A stretch of 64,000 nucleotides of DNA from Citreicoccus inhibens (GTDB lineage: Bacteria; Myxococcota; Myxococcia; Myxococcales; Myxococcaceae), in NCBI RefSeq assembly GCF_019039035.1, contig NZ_JAHNZT010000018.1, positions 62,001 through 126,000 of the forward strand, given 5' to 3'. Below are positions 10,252 through 18,357 of the stretch, one piece after another; the first letter of the stretch is position 1, and each line of letters begins with the position of its first letter. The notes beneath the pieces were generated by a model. That model was not told the origin of the DNA. It did not search any database and was given only the letters and a program-made list of their open reading frames with translations. The position numbers and the translations under genes were made by a program.

Positions 10252-10290
10252 TCCCTGTCGTCCTCACGTTCTTTGGCGACAGGGAACGTG
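10252..10290 (+). promoter_or_regulatory. Leader with two overlapping inverted repeats before Hint gene 1
   Basis: TCCCTGTCG (10252-10260) pairs with CGACAGGGA (10277-10285). CACGTT (10265-10270) can pair with AACGTG (10285-10290). The two pairings interlock and share one base, so they could be alternative or pseudoknotted. The start codon, with GGAGG just before it, follows at 10316. Pieces of the same leader (CTCCCTGTCG, GTCGTCCTCAC) recur before Hint gene 3. Confidence 0.4.
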
Positions 10291-10315
10291 GAACACCAAA
10301 ACCGCAGGAGGAAGC

Positions 10316-11248
10316 ATGCACAAGCTGTCTCTGCCGACCCTCGTTGTCGCCCTGGGCCTTGCCGCGCCGGCCATGGCGGCGTGGGCTCCGAGCTACTACC
10401 GCTGCACGTTCGATCAACTCAACAGCGATCAGGCCAAGGGCCGCCAGCAGTGGGCCAAGAAGTGGGCGGACGCGGATCCGTACAACATCTCCACGGGTAA
10501 GGATCAGCGCTTCTGGGCCACCGTGTATGACACGGATGCGCGCGACGCGCTGAACACCTATCAGACCTGGCTGTACCCGGTGTTCGTGGACCCCAACAAC
10601 AACTACGAGCCGTGGAAGGGGCCGGGAGCTCCGGGCACCACGACCGCGGGCTTCACGGGCGATCAGATCTTCGCGCTCAACTTCAACTCCAAGCCGGTGC
10701 AGATCCTCATGGACGGCGTCTGTGAGCCGGGCTGCTACACCCCGGACCAGCAGGTGCTCTTCCAGAGCGGCGCGCTGCCCATCGAGAAGGCCCAGGCGGG
10801 CGGCGTGGATGACCTGGTCACCCTGTCCAAGGACGCCTCCATGGACAAGGTGACGCTCGCGCCCAACACCGTGGAGCGCTACACGGTGGACAAGAACGCG
10901 GAGCGCCAGGAGATCCTCCGCTTCCGCATGGCGTCCGGCGGCAAGCTGTCCGTCACGCTCGAGCACCCGCTCGTCACCACGGACGGCACGCTCAAGAAGG
11001 CCAAGGAGTTCGTCATCGGTGAGCGCCTGGTCCGCCAGGACGGCACCCCGGACGAGATTGTCTCCATCCAGGGCGAGACCTGGTTCGGCAAGGCGTACAA
11101 CCTGCGCCCCACCAGCACGGACCTGACCTCCAACATCCTGGTCGCCGAGGGCTACCTCAACGGCTCCGCTCGGTTCCAGAGCGAGTACGTGGAGGAGCTC
11201 AACCGCCTCATCCTCCGCACCAACGTTCCGGACGCGCTCATCCCGTAG
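10316..11248 (+). CDS. Exported Hint-domain (hedgehog/intein-fold) protein, paralogue 1
   Basis: A 310-residue protein with a cleavable signal peptide (AxA site near residue 21) and GGAGGAAGC just before the ATG. Residues about 23-105 form a domain shared by all three paralogues (YRCTFDQLNSDQ, GRQ-WAKKW, YPVFVDPNNN, PWKGPGA). From Cys140 the sequence fits a Hint domain: CYTPDQQVL as block A, LEHPLVTTDG with His217 as block B, and YNLRPTSTDLTSNILVAEG as block F. There is no His-Asn end as in a splicing intein. The hedgehog-like inference is that Cys140 may self-cleave the Gly139-Cys140 bond. The tail FQSEYVEELNRLILR is conserved. Confidence 0.8.
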   Translation: MHKLSLPTLVVALGLAAPAMAAWAPSYYRCTFDQLNSDQAKGRQQWAKKWADADPYNISTGKDQRFWATVYDTDARDALNTYQTWLYPVFVDPNNNYEPWKGPGAPGTTTAGFTGDQIFALNFNSKPVQILMDGVCEPGCYTPDQQVLFQSGALPIEKAQAGGVDDLVTLSKDASMDKVTLAPNTVERYTVDKNAERQEILRFRMASGGKLSVTLEHPLVTTDGTLKKAKEFVIGERLVRQDGTPDEIVSIQGETWFGKAYNLRPTSTDLTSNILVAEGYLNGSARFQSEYVEELNRLILRTNVPDALIP

Positions 11249-11341
11249 TCCCGGCCGCTGTCTGACTCACGCTGATCCGGACGGCTCCCGCGCTCCCCGC
11301 GGGGGTCCGTCCGCCCATTCCCAGCCATCCGAGGCCTCGCC

Positions 11342-12124
11342 ATGGCACGCCGTGCCCGCTCGAAGTCCGTGCTGTCCTTGATTGCCTGCGCGCTGGCCGT
11401 GGCCGCGGGCTTCGCCTGGCTGCGCCTCCGCGCTCCCGAGCCCGTGCCGCCCCCCGTCGCCGTCGCCCAGACGCCCGCGCCTCGGCTGCCTTTGCCCTCG
11501 TTCGAGGGGCCCTCGCCCACCGTGCCGGGCCGCCCCCTGGACACCCCCCATCCCGTGGTCGTGGGCACGCCGCTCGAAACCCAGACACCCACGCCGCAAG
11601 CCCTGGCACGTCCCGGCTCGCCGCTGGATTCCATGCGCCAGCGCGTCATGGCCCAGAACCCGGACCTCGCCCGCTTCCGCCAATTGCAGCGCAAGGTGCT
11701 GCGCCGCGCGGACGAGACGCAATCCCTCCAGGCGCTCTACCAGGATCGCAAGGTCATCGAGGCGGCGAAGAAGGACCTGCTGTCCGAAGGACAGACGCGC
11801 TTCGATGACGACGCCCAGTTCCGCCGGCTCTATCAGGTCGAGTACCTGGGCATGAGCATCGAGTGGAAGGACAACCCCGAGCGCCCCGCGCTGATGAAGG
11901 ACGTCGAGGAGCTCATCCTCGCCCAGAACATCAAGCCCGACATGGACCTGGAGCTGCGGCGCTCGCTCGCGGGCGACAAGGTCGAGCTGTTCATGGTCAT
12001 GCTGCACAACGACCGGCCCCGGGCCGAGGCGCTCCTCGCGCAGGCGCAGGGCACCCGGCTGGCGCCGCTGTTGGAGAACGCCCGCGTCCGCTTCGACGCG
12101 CTGTGGGCGCTCGCGAACAAGTAG
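11342..12124 (+). CDS. Membrane-anchored protein, paralogue A of a pair
   Basis: A 260-residue protein with one hydrophobic segment near residues 13-28, then a long Pro-rich linker to about residue 90. A helical C-terminal domain contains NPDLARFRQLQRKVL, AAKKDLLSEG, EYLGM, LRRSLAGDKVEL and LHNDRPRAE. The protein encoded at 13925-14743 has the same layout and many of the same motifs, so the two are paralogues. The topology suggests an inner-membrane anchor with a periplasmic helical domain. I do not recognise the family. Its place between a Hint protein and a protease points to a role in the same exported system (inference). Confidence 0.75.
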   Translation: MARRARSKSVLSLIACALAVAAGFAWLRLRAPEPVPPPVAVAQTPAPRLPLPSFEGPSPTVPGRPLDTPHPVVVGTPLETQTPTPQALARPGSPLDSMRQRVMAQNPDLARFRQLQRKVLRRADETQSLQALYQDRKVIEAAKKDLLSEGQTRFDDDAQFRRLYQVEYLGMSIEWKDNPERPALMKDVEELILAQNIKPDMDLELRRSLAGDKVELFMVMLHNDRPRAEALLAQAQGTRLAPLLENARVRFDALWALANK

Positions 12125-12216
12125 CGCCCATCCCTTTTCCCCACCCCACACCCCGACCTCGGGCCCTTCAGGGCCCGGGGCGACGGACGGCTGTAGTCAC
12201 CCCAGGAGGCTGTTTC

Positions 12217-13803
12217 ATGCAAGCAAGGACGTCGAAGAAGAGTGTCGCTTCCCGCCGGCTGATGATGGCGCTCGCCATGTCGCTGGCCCTTCCCGCCGCC
12301 GCCGCGGACACGCGCGGCACGGGCGAGCTGGCCCCCCGGCTCCTGCCGCGCAAGGGGCTGCATGACCTGCGCGCCGACGTGGCCATTCCCCGCGTCGTGG
12401 TGAAGTTCCATGAGGGCACCCACGTGCGCGTGCGCGATGGCCGCCTCTCCCAGTTCGCCGCCGAGCGCAGCGCGCGCGAGGGCAACCAGCTCACCGCCCG
12501 CGGTCTGTCCGCCTTCCAGGTCCAGTCGGACGTGGACGCGCTGGTGCGTCTGGCCGGGGACGAGCCCCGCGCGCTCGGCATGGATCGCCTGTTCAAGGCC
12601 GAGGAGCGCCTGCTGGACGCGCGCCGCAGCGAGGGCGAGCTGCGCGGTGGCCAGGAGCTGGCCGACCTGAACCTCTACGTGGAGCTGCCCATGCGCGCGG
12701 GCACCACCTTCGCGGACGTGCAGGCCCTGGTGGCCCGCCTGGACGCGCTGCCCAGCGTGGAGACGGCGTACGCCGAGCCCGTCACCGAGCCCGCGGCCCT
12801 CACCGGGCCCACGACCGCGGCGCCCTTCAGCTTCAGCGCGGTGGGCAACCTCCAGGGCAGCCAGGGCTACCTGGGCGCGGCGCCCAACGGCGTCGAGGCG
12901 CTCTACGCCTGGACCGTGGCCGGTGGCACCGCCGCGGGCGTCAACATCGTGGACGTGGAAGGCGCCTGGCGCACCACGCACGAGGACCTGCCGGCCTTCT
13001 TCCACATGGGCGGCACGCAGTTCAATGACCCGGCGTGGCGCAACCACGGCACCGCGGTGATGGGTGAGATGGTGGGCCGCAACAACGGCGTGGGCGTGAC
13101 GGGCATCGCCCACGGCGCCTCGCCGGGCTTCGAGGCCATTGGCGCCCAGAGCGCCGCGAGCGCCATCGCCAACGCCGCCGTCGCGGCGGGCCCGGGCAAC
13201 GTCGTCCTCATCGAGCTGCACCGCCAGGGCCCCGCGGACGCCACGCCCTGCACCTGCAACTTCGGCCAGTGCAACTACATCGCCATGGAGTACTGGCAGG
13301 CCGAGTTCGACGCCATCAGCCAGGCCACCTTGAACGGCACGTCCGTGGTGGAGGCCGCGGGCAACGGCAGCGTGAACATGGATGACCCGGCGTACGGCGG
13401 CCTCTTCAACCGCGACACGCGCGACTCCGGCGCCATCGTCGTGGCCGCCGGCTCCGCCAATGGCCGCGTGCCCATGTGCTGGACCAACTTCGGCGGTCGC
13501 CCGGACGTGAACGGCTGGGGCGAGAACGTCGTCTCCACCGGCTACGGCGACCTCTACAACGGCGGCACCGAGGACAGCTGGTACACCGGCACGTTCAGCG
13601 GCACGTCCAGCGCGTCCCCCATCGTCACGGGCACCGTGGCGGTCATCCAGGGCGCCCTGCGTGGCCACGGCCGCTTCCCGCTGAGCCCGCTCGCGCTGCG
13701 TGACGTGCTCTCCAGCACGGGCAGCGCCCAGGCCGCGGACGCGCGCCGCATTGGCAACCGCCCCAACCTGCGCGCCGCGCTCACCCGCCTCAACCTCTTC
13801 TAG
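12217..13803 (+). CDS. Subtilisin-like (S8 family) secreted serine protease
   Basis: A 528-residue protein with a perfect AGGAGG 7 bases before the ATG and a signal peptide (Ala-rich, AAA-D site near residue 29). Residues about 45-195 look like a propeptide. The catalytic triad can be read as Asp246 (NIVDVEG), His277 (NHGTAVMG) and Ser464 (SGTSSASP). GTSSASP replaces the common GTSMASP. A Cys cluster (CTCNFGQC) lies in the catalytic domain, suggesting a disulfide. It is probably secreted and active outside the cytoplasm. It could process the neighbouring Hint proteins or feed on external protein; the sequence cannot decide. Confidence 0.88.
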   Translation: MQARTSKKSVASRRLMMALAMSLALPAAAADTRGTGELAPRLLPRKGLHDLRADVAIPRVVVKFHEGTHVRVRDGRLSQFAAERSAREGNQLTARGLSAFQVQSDVDALVRLAGDEPRALGMDRLFKAEERLLDARRSEGELRGGQELADLNLYVELPMRAGTTFADVQALVARLDALPSVETAYAEPVTEPAALTGPTTAAPFSFSAVGNLQGSQGYLGAAPNGVEALYAWTVAGGTAAGVNIVDVEGAWRTTHEDLPAFFHMGGTQFNDPAWRNHGTAVMGEMVGRNNGVGVTGIAHGASPGFEAIGAQSAASAIANAAVAAGPGNVVLIELHRQGPADATPCTCNFGQCNYIAMEYWQAEFDAISQATLNGTSVVEAAGNGSVNMDDPAYGGLFNRDTRDSGAIVVAAGSANGRVPMCWTNFGGRPDVNGWGENVVSTGYGDLYNGGTEDSWYTGTFSGTSSASPIVTGTVAVIQGALRGHGRFPLSPLALRDVLSSTGSAQAADARRIGNRPNLRAALTRLNLF

Positions 13804-13810
13804 TCGCTCC

Positions 13811-13838
13811 ACGCCCCGGCGCCCCCACGCCGGGGCGT
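13811..13838 (+). terminator. GC-rich hairpin after the protease gene
   Basis: A perfect 11-bp inverted repeat (ACGCCCCGGCG / CGCCGGGGCGT) with a 6-nt loop begins 8 bases after the protease stop. There is no strong T run, so termination may be partial. Confidence 0.55.
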
Positions 13839-13924
13839 GAAGGCGGCGGCGGCCCTGCTCCCTCTCTTCCGGAACGGGGCCGCCGCCTCCCCGTCGTCCG
13901 TCCCCTGTTTCACCCGAGCCGACC

Positions 13925-14743
13925 ATGTCCCTTCCCACCCAGCCGCCACAGAAGAAGAAGACACTCTTGGGCGTGGGGGCCGCGGGCCTTCTCGCCGCCG
14001 CGGGCTTCGCCGCGTGGAGCCTGCTGCATCCGGCCCCGCCGCCGCCCGCGCCCGAAGTGGCCACCGCCCAGGCTCCGGCTCCCGCCACGCCCAGCCCCGC
14101 GCCGCGCACGAGCCCGCGCAGCGCGCCCGAGCAGCAGCCCTCGGCCGTGGTCATCACCGAGCCGCGCCACGCGGGCGACAGCGCGGACAAGGGCCGCCCG
14201 CGCATGTTCGTGGATGACCTGCGCGACAAGATGATGGAGCGGCACCCGGACCTCGCGGAGTTCCGCACGCTCCAGCGCAAGGTGCTCCAGACGCCCGCCG
14301 AGCGCGAGCGACTCCACGCGGTCTACCGAGACCGCGAGCAGCTCGACGCGGCCAAGAAGGACCTCCTGGCCGAGTCGGAGACCACCTTCAACGACGACAA
14401 CCAATTCCTGCGCCTGTACCGCACCGAGTACCTGGGCATGGCGCTCGAATGGGCCGAGAACCCCGAGCGCGCGCACGTGCTCGACACGGTCGAGTCGCTG
14501 GTGACGGCGCAGAACCTCAACGCCACCCAGGACCAGGCCCTGCGACGCTCGCTGTCCGGGGACAAGGTGGAGTTGATGATGATCCTCCTCCACAACGACC
14601 GCCCGCGCGCCGAGCAGCTCATCGCCCAGGCCCAGGCCCAGGGCAGTGAGTACGCGAACCTCCTCGTCTATGCCCGGACGCGTTTCGACGCGCTCTGGGC
14701 CCTGGCGAGGCAGCAGCAGCAACAACCGCAACCCAACCCATGA
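13925..14743 (+). CDS. Membrane-anchored protein, paralogue B of a pair
   Basis: A 272-residue protein with a hydrophobic segment near residues 18-36, a Pro/Ala-rich linker, then the same helical domain as the protein at 11342-12124 (HPDLAEFRTLQRKVL, AAKKDLLAES, EYLGM, LRRSLSGDKVEL, LHNDRPRAE). It ends in a poly-Gln tail (QQQQQPQPNP). The function is unknown. The stop codon overlaps the ATG of the next gene (ATGA), so the two are probably translationally coupled. Confidence 0.75.
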   Translation: MSLPTQPPQKKKTLLGVGAAGLLAAAGFAAWSLLHPAPPPPAPEVATAQAPAPATPSPAPRTSPRSAPEQQPSAVVITEPRHAGDSADKGRPRMFVDDLRDKMMERHPDLAEFRTLQRKVLQTPAERERLHAVYRDREQLDAAKKDLLAESETTFNDDNQFLRLYRTEYLGMALEWAENPERAHVLDTVESLVTAQNLNATQDQALRRSLSGDKVELMMILLHNDRPRAEQLIAQAQAQGSEYANLLVYARTRFDALWALARQQQQQPQPNP

Positions 14744-16083
14744 GGCGTCTCCGAATGTCTTTCAATCAGCGGTGGTGGCTTTCCTTCGGCATCCTGTGCC
14801 TCGGCACGTCGTGCGGACCGGCGTCCGAGGACGTGCAGCAATCCCTCGCACCCGTCGTCCACAGCCAGGAGCTCGGCGACGGCGTGCTGCTCCAGTTTGG
14901 CACCACCGGCACGGACCGCCCGTCGGCCGTCACCCAGGCCCCCGACGGGAGCCTCTACCTCGTGGGCAACACCGACGGCGCGCTCGGCGAGCCGTCCGAG
15001 CAGAGCGCCGGGCAGGACATCTTCATCGCCAAGCTGGCCAGCAACCTCCTGTTCACCTGGGCCCACCAGCTCGGCTCGCGCGGGGACGACTCCGCGTGGG
15101 ACGTCGTCGCGGCCAGCGACGGCTCGGCCTACGTGGTGGGCCTCACCTCGGACTCGATGCCCGGACAGATGACCGCGGGCGGCTCGGACATCTTCGCCAC
15201 CCGCTATGACGCCAATGGCAACCGCGCGTGGATCTTCCAGCGAGGCACCGCGGGCGAGGACTACGCGCTGAGCGCGACGCTGCGCCCCAATGACAACCTC
15301 CTGATGGCGGGGGCGGCGCAGAACGCGGAGAACTACGACTTCGACGTGGTGATGGATGAGCTGAACCTCTCGGGCCAGCCGGTGGGCCGCGCCGCGTTCG
15401 GCTCCTCCAACTTCGCCAATGACCGCGGCGAGGGCGTGTGCACGCGCGCGGACGGCGCGTCCTGGGTGGTGGGCTCCACCCAGGGCTCCATGGGCTCGAA
15501 CACCGCCGCGGGCTCCACGGACGTCTTCGTCCGCCAACTCGACGGCAGCTTCGCCACCCTGTGGACCCGCCAGAAGGGCACGCCCGACATCGACGCGGCC
15601 CTGGAGGTCGCGCGTGACGGCTCCGATCGCATCTACGTGCTGGCCATGTCCTACAGCAACCTGGAGACGGGCCAGTCGGAGAACGACGGCATCCCCAATG
15701 CCTTCCTCATGCGCTACGACGCCAACAACGGCGACCTGAAGTGGGTCAAGCGCATTGGCGCGGCCAACAAGATGAGCCTCGCCACCGGCCTCGTCGTGGA
15801 CGCGCAGGGCTACGCGTACGTCGCCGGCTGGACCACGGGGCAGATGACGCTCGACGCCAACCACGGCGGCACGGACGCCTTCGTCGCCAAGTTCGATCGC
15901 TATGGCAACCGCGTGCGCGCCTGGCAGTGGGGCACGAGCGCGGACGATGACGCGCGCGACATCGTGCTGACGAGCGCGACCACGGCGGTGGCGGTGGGAA
16001 CGACCAGCGGAGAACTCGCCGGCCCGGGCTCCAACTCGGGCGGCCAGGACGTGTTCGCCGTGAAGTTCGCGACGACACCGTAG
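14740..16083 (+). CDS. Beta-propeller (SBBP-repeat-like) lipoprotein
   Basis: A 447-residue protein with a lipoprotein signal (LCLGTSC lipobox, Cys near residue 25). The mature part is a run of propeller-like repeats of about 50-60 residues (LFTWAHQLGSRGDDSAWDV, SDGSAYVVG, GGSDIFATRYDANGN, AQGYAYVAGWTTG, GGTDAFVAKFDRYGN). This is the pattern of SBBP/delta-60-type beta-propellers. It is probably exposed on the cell surface or in the periplasm as a binding platform. The start overlaps the upstream stop; a second ATG five codons later is also possible. Confidence 0.8.
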   Translation: MRRLRMSFNQRWWLSFGILCLGTSCGPASEDVQQSLAPVVHSQELGDGVLLQFGTTGTDRPSAVTQAPDGSLYLVGNTDGALGEPSEQSAGQDIFIAKLASNLLFTWAHQLGSRGDDSAWDVVAASDGSAYVVGLTSDSMPGQMTAGGSDIFATRYDANGNRAWIFQRGTAGEDYALSATLRPNDNLLMAGAAQNAENYDFDVVMDELNLSGQPVGRAAFGSSNFANDRGEGVCTRADGASWVVGSTQGSMGSNTAAGSTDVFVRQLDGSFATLWTRQKGTPDIDAALEVARDGSDRIYVLAMSYSNLETGQSENDGIPNAFLMRYDANNGDLKWVKRIGAANKMSLATGLVVDAQGYAYVAGWTTGQMTLDANHGGTDAFVAKFDRYGNRVRAWQWGTSADDDARDIVLTSATTAVAVGTTSGELAGPGSNSGGQDVFAVKFATTP

Positions 16084-16118
16084 CAGCGCAACACCAACCA
16101 GATAGGGGAGTAGACACG

Positions 16119-17066
16119 ATGAAGAAACTCACCGCAGTCCTCGGGGCGTTGGTGCTGTCCACGCCCGCGTTCGCAGCCTGGGCGCCCTCCAACTACCGGT
16201 GTACTTTCGATCAGCTCAACTCGGATCAAGCCTATGGCCGGCAGAAGTGGGCCAAGCGCTGGCAGCAGCAGAACCCGTACGCCACCACGCAGTGGAACGG
16301 GCTCGACATGCGCTACTGGCACTCGTCCTACTCGCAGGAGGCCAACGAGGCCGCCGGCATGGCGACGCCGGTGTGGCTGTACCCCATCTACGTCGACCCC
16401 AACAACATGTACTCGCCCTGGAAGGGCCCGGGCGCGTACGGCAGCACCACGGCCGCCTACACGGGGATGCAGATCCAACAGGACGTGCCCTACACGTTCA
16501 AGCCCGCCGCCATCCAGATGGACGGCCTCTGCGAGCCCGGGTGCTACGCCCCGGACCAGGAGATCCTCCTGTCCAGCGGCCCCATGGGCATCCAGAGCGC
16601 GCTCGAGTCCGGCCAGATGGACCTGGTGACGCTCACCCCTGACGCCACGTTCTCCGCGCTGACGTTCATGGACAACACGGTCGAGCACTACACGCTGGAC
16701 CGTGACGCGGCCGACCAGGAGCTCGTCACCTTCCACACCGAGTCCGGCGGCGTGCTGCGCGTCACCACCGAGCACCCGCTCGTCGTCCCCGAGGGCAACC
16801 TCAAGCGGGCGCGCGAGCTGGGCGTGGGGGACCGCCTGGTGAACCAGGATGGCAAGTTCGAAGTCATCGTCTCGGTGGAGAAGTCCATCGAGCGCACGCG
16901 CGTGTACAACGTGCGCCCGGTCACCACGGACTACACCTCCAACATCGTCGTCGCGCAGGGCTTCCTCAGCGGCTCGCAGCGCTTCCAGAGCGAGTACGTG
17001 GAGGAGATGAACCGCCTCATCCTCCGCGACAACGTCCCGGACTCCGTCATCCCGTTCACGCCCTGA
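16119..17066 (+). CDS. Exported Hint-domain protein, paralogue 2
   Basis: A 315-residue protein with a signal peptide (LSTPAFA-A) and GGGGAG 8 bases before the ATG. Residues about 20-110 match the N-terminal domain of the other two copies (APSNYRCTFDQLNSDQ, QKWAKRW, YPIYVDPNNMY, PWKGPGA). The Hint module runs from Cys142 (CYAPDQEIL) through TEHPLVVPEGNL with His219 to VYNVRPVTTDYTSNIVVAQG. As in the paralogues, no terminal His-Asn is present, so hedgehog-type self-cleavage is more plausible than splicing. The gene lies 35 bases after the propeller gene and is probably co-transcribed. Confidence 0.8.
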   Translation: MKKLTAVLGALVLSTPAFAAWAPSNYRCTFDQLNSDQAYGRQKWAKRWQQQNPYATTQWNGLDMRYWHSSYSQEANEAAGMATPVWLYPIYVDPNNMYSPWKGPGAYGSTTAAYTGMQIQQDVPYTFKPAAIQMDGLCEPGCYAPDQEILLSSGPMGIQSALESGQMDLVTLTPDATFSALTFMDNTVEHYTLDRDAADQELVTFHTESGGVLRVTTEHPLVVPEGNLKRARELGVGDRLVNQDGKFEVIVSVEKSIERTRVYNVRPVTTDYTSNIVVAQGFLSGSQRFQSEYVEEMNRLILRDNVPDSVIPFTP

Positions 17067-17123
17067 GCGCCTGTCATTGAAGGCCGGGGCGCGCCCGCGC
17101 GGGCGCTCCGGTCGCTGAACCAG

Positions 17124-17162
17124 ACCGGGCACCGCCGTGGAGCTCCACGCGCGGTGCCCGGT
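17124..17162 (+). terminator. Long hairpin between Hint genes 2 and 3
   Basis: ACCGGGCACCGC pairs with GCGGTGCCCGGT, and CGTGG with CCACG inside it around an AGCT loop. This gives about 17 bp of stem with a one-base bulge. It is followed by GTCGCGTCCTG, not a T run, so it may be a processing or attenuation structure instead of a terminator. Confidence 0.5.
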
Positions 17163-17219
17163 CGCGTCCTGTCGTGGCACTCCCTGTCGCACCCGCCCGT
17201 CGTCCTCACCGAGGAAGCC

Positions 17220-18263
17220 ATGCGCAATGCCTTGTCACCATCGCTGCTCATCCTGACCCTGGGTGGCTCGCTCACCGCCGCCGCCGTCGAAGCCCCTCCG
17301 CAGTCCGACCTCCCCCAAGCCTTGCTGATGCAGAGCGACCCCAACGATCCGGGAGGCGGGGGCGGCGGGGGCGGCGGCGGCACCTGGGTCCCCTACAACT
17401 ACCGATGCACGTACGATCAGCTCAACATCGACCAGGGCAATGGGCGGCAGAAGTGGGCCAAGCGCTGGCAGCAGGGCAATCCCTACGGCCTCACGCAGTG
17501 GGGGGGCCTGGACATGCGGTTCTGGGACTCCGCCTTCTCGATGGAGGCGAACAACGCCGCGCTGGCGGGCACCTGGCTGTATCCGGTGTACGTGGACCCC
17601 AACAACACCTACGCCCCCTGGCCCGGGCCCGGCGCCCCGGGCTCCGCGACGGCGGGCTACAGCGGCGCGCAGATCCAGAACCTGGCCGGCACCTACAAGC
17701 CCGTCGCCGTGCAGATGGACGCCCTCTGCGAGCCCGGCTGCTACACGCCGGACCAGGAGGTGCTCCTGTCCACCGGGCCCCTGCCCATTGGCGAGGCCCT
17801 GGCCACCGGCCGGCGTGACCTGGTGACGCTCACGCCCGACGCCACCTTCGCGTCGCTCACCTTCATGGACAACCCGGTGGAGCACTACACGCTGGATCAG
17901 CGAATCTCCGAGCAGGAGATCGTCACCTTCCACACCGGGTCCGGCGGCGTGCTGCGCGTCACCACCGAGCACCCGCTCGTCGTCCCCGAGGGCAACCTCA
18001 AGAAGGCGCGCGAGCTGGGCGTGGGCGACGCGCTCGTCACCCAGAGCGGCAAGTCCGACGCCATCGTCTCCGTGGAGAAGTCACTCGAGTGGGTCCGCGC
18101 GCACAACGTGCGCCCCGTCACCGCCGACCCCACGTCCAACATCCTCGTGGCCCAGGGATTCCTCAGCGGCTCGCAGCGCTTCCAGAGCGAGTATGTGAAT
18201 GAGCTGAACCGGCTGCTCCTGCGAGCCAACGTCCCGGATTCTGTCCTCCCCGCCCGCCCCTAG
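17220..18263 (+). CDS. Exported Hint-domain protein, paralogue 3, with polyglycine linker
   Basis: The chosen start gives 347 residues with a signal-like N-terminus and GAGGAAG upstream. Unlike the other two copies it has an insert of about 30 residues after the signal, ending in a run of ten glycines (residues 45-54). The shared domain follows (YRCTYDQLNIDQ, QKWAKRW, YPVYVDPNNTY). The Hint module starts at Cys174 (CYTPDQEVL), with TEHPLVVPEGNL (His251) and AHNVRPVTADPTSNILVAQG. The C-terminal motif FQSEYVNELNRLLLRANVPD is nearly the same in all three. The Gly run looks like a flexible spacer or anchor. Confidence 0.8.
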   Translation: MRNALSPSLLILTLGGSLTAAAVEAPPQSDLPQALLMQSDPNDPGGGGGGGGGGTWVPYNYRCTYDQLNIDQGNGRQKWAKRWQQGNPYGLTQWGGLDMRFWDSAFSMEANNAALAGTWLYPVYVDPNNTYAPWPGPGAPGSATAGYSGAQIQNLAGTYKPVAVQMDALCEPGCYTPDQEVLLSTGPLPIGEALATGRRDLVTLTPDATFASLTFMDNPVEHYTLDQRISEQEIVTFHTGSGGVLRVTTEHPLVVPEGNLKKARELGVGDALVTQSGKSDAIVSVEKSLEWVRAHNVRPVTADPTSNILVAQGFLSGSQRFQSEYVNELNRLLLRANVPDSVLPARP

Positions 18264-18308
18264 ACATCGCCAGCATTCACCTCAAGTGCGTCAATAATTA
18301 CCCTGAGA

Positions 18309-18339
18309 CACGGCCCGGAATGACACCTTCCGGGCCGTG
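18309..18339. terminator. Bidirectional terminator between convergent genes
   Basis: A perfect 12-bp inverted repeat (CACGGCCCGGAA / TTCCGGGCCGTG) with a 7-nt loop sits between the stop of Hint gene 3 and the stop of the leftward gene at 18358. The position suits termination of both transcripts. Confidence 0.75.
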
Positions 18340-18357
18340 AAAGGACTCACCCGGGCG

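Larger units (their letters stand above)
9763..10315. promoter_or_regulatory. Long intergenic region upstream of the first Hint gene
   Basis: About 550 bases without a credible gene. The stretch 9780-9910 is strikingly AT-rich for this genome and includes ATGTATTATAAATCATA. The rest is GC-rich with no convincing ORF. It probably holds the promoter of the Hint-protein locus. Confidence 0.5.

Noticed and set aside
12160-12177. Hairpin CGGGCCC-TTCA-GGGCCCG as a terminator
   Set aside because: The stem is only 7 bp with no T run, and the protease gene follows closely with its own strong ribosome site. It may be incidental in GC-rich DNA.
10316-18263. Protein-splicing inteins
   Set aside because: There is no terminal His-Asn plus downstream Cys/Ser/Thr, no interrupted host protein and no homing endonuclease. 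Hedgehog-type Hint is a better fit.
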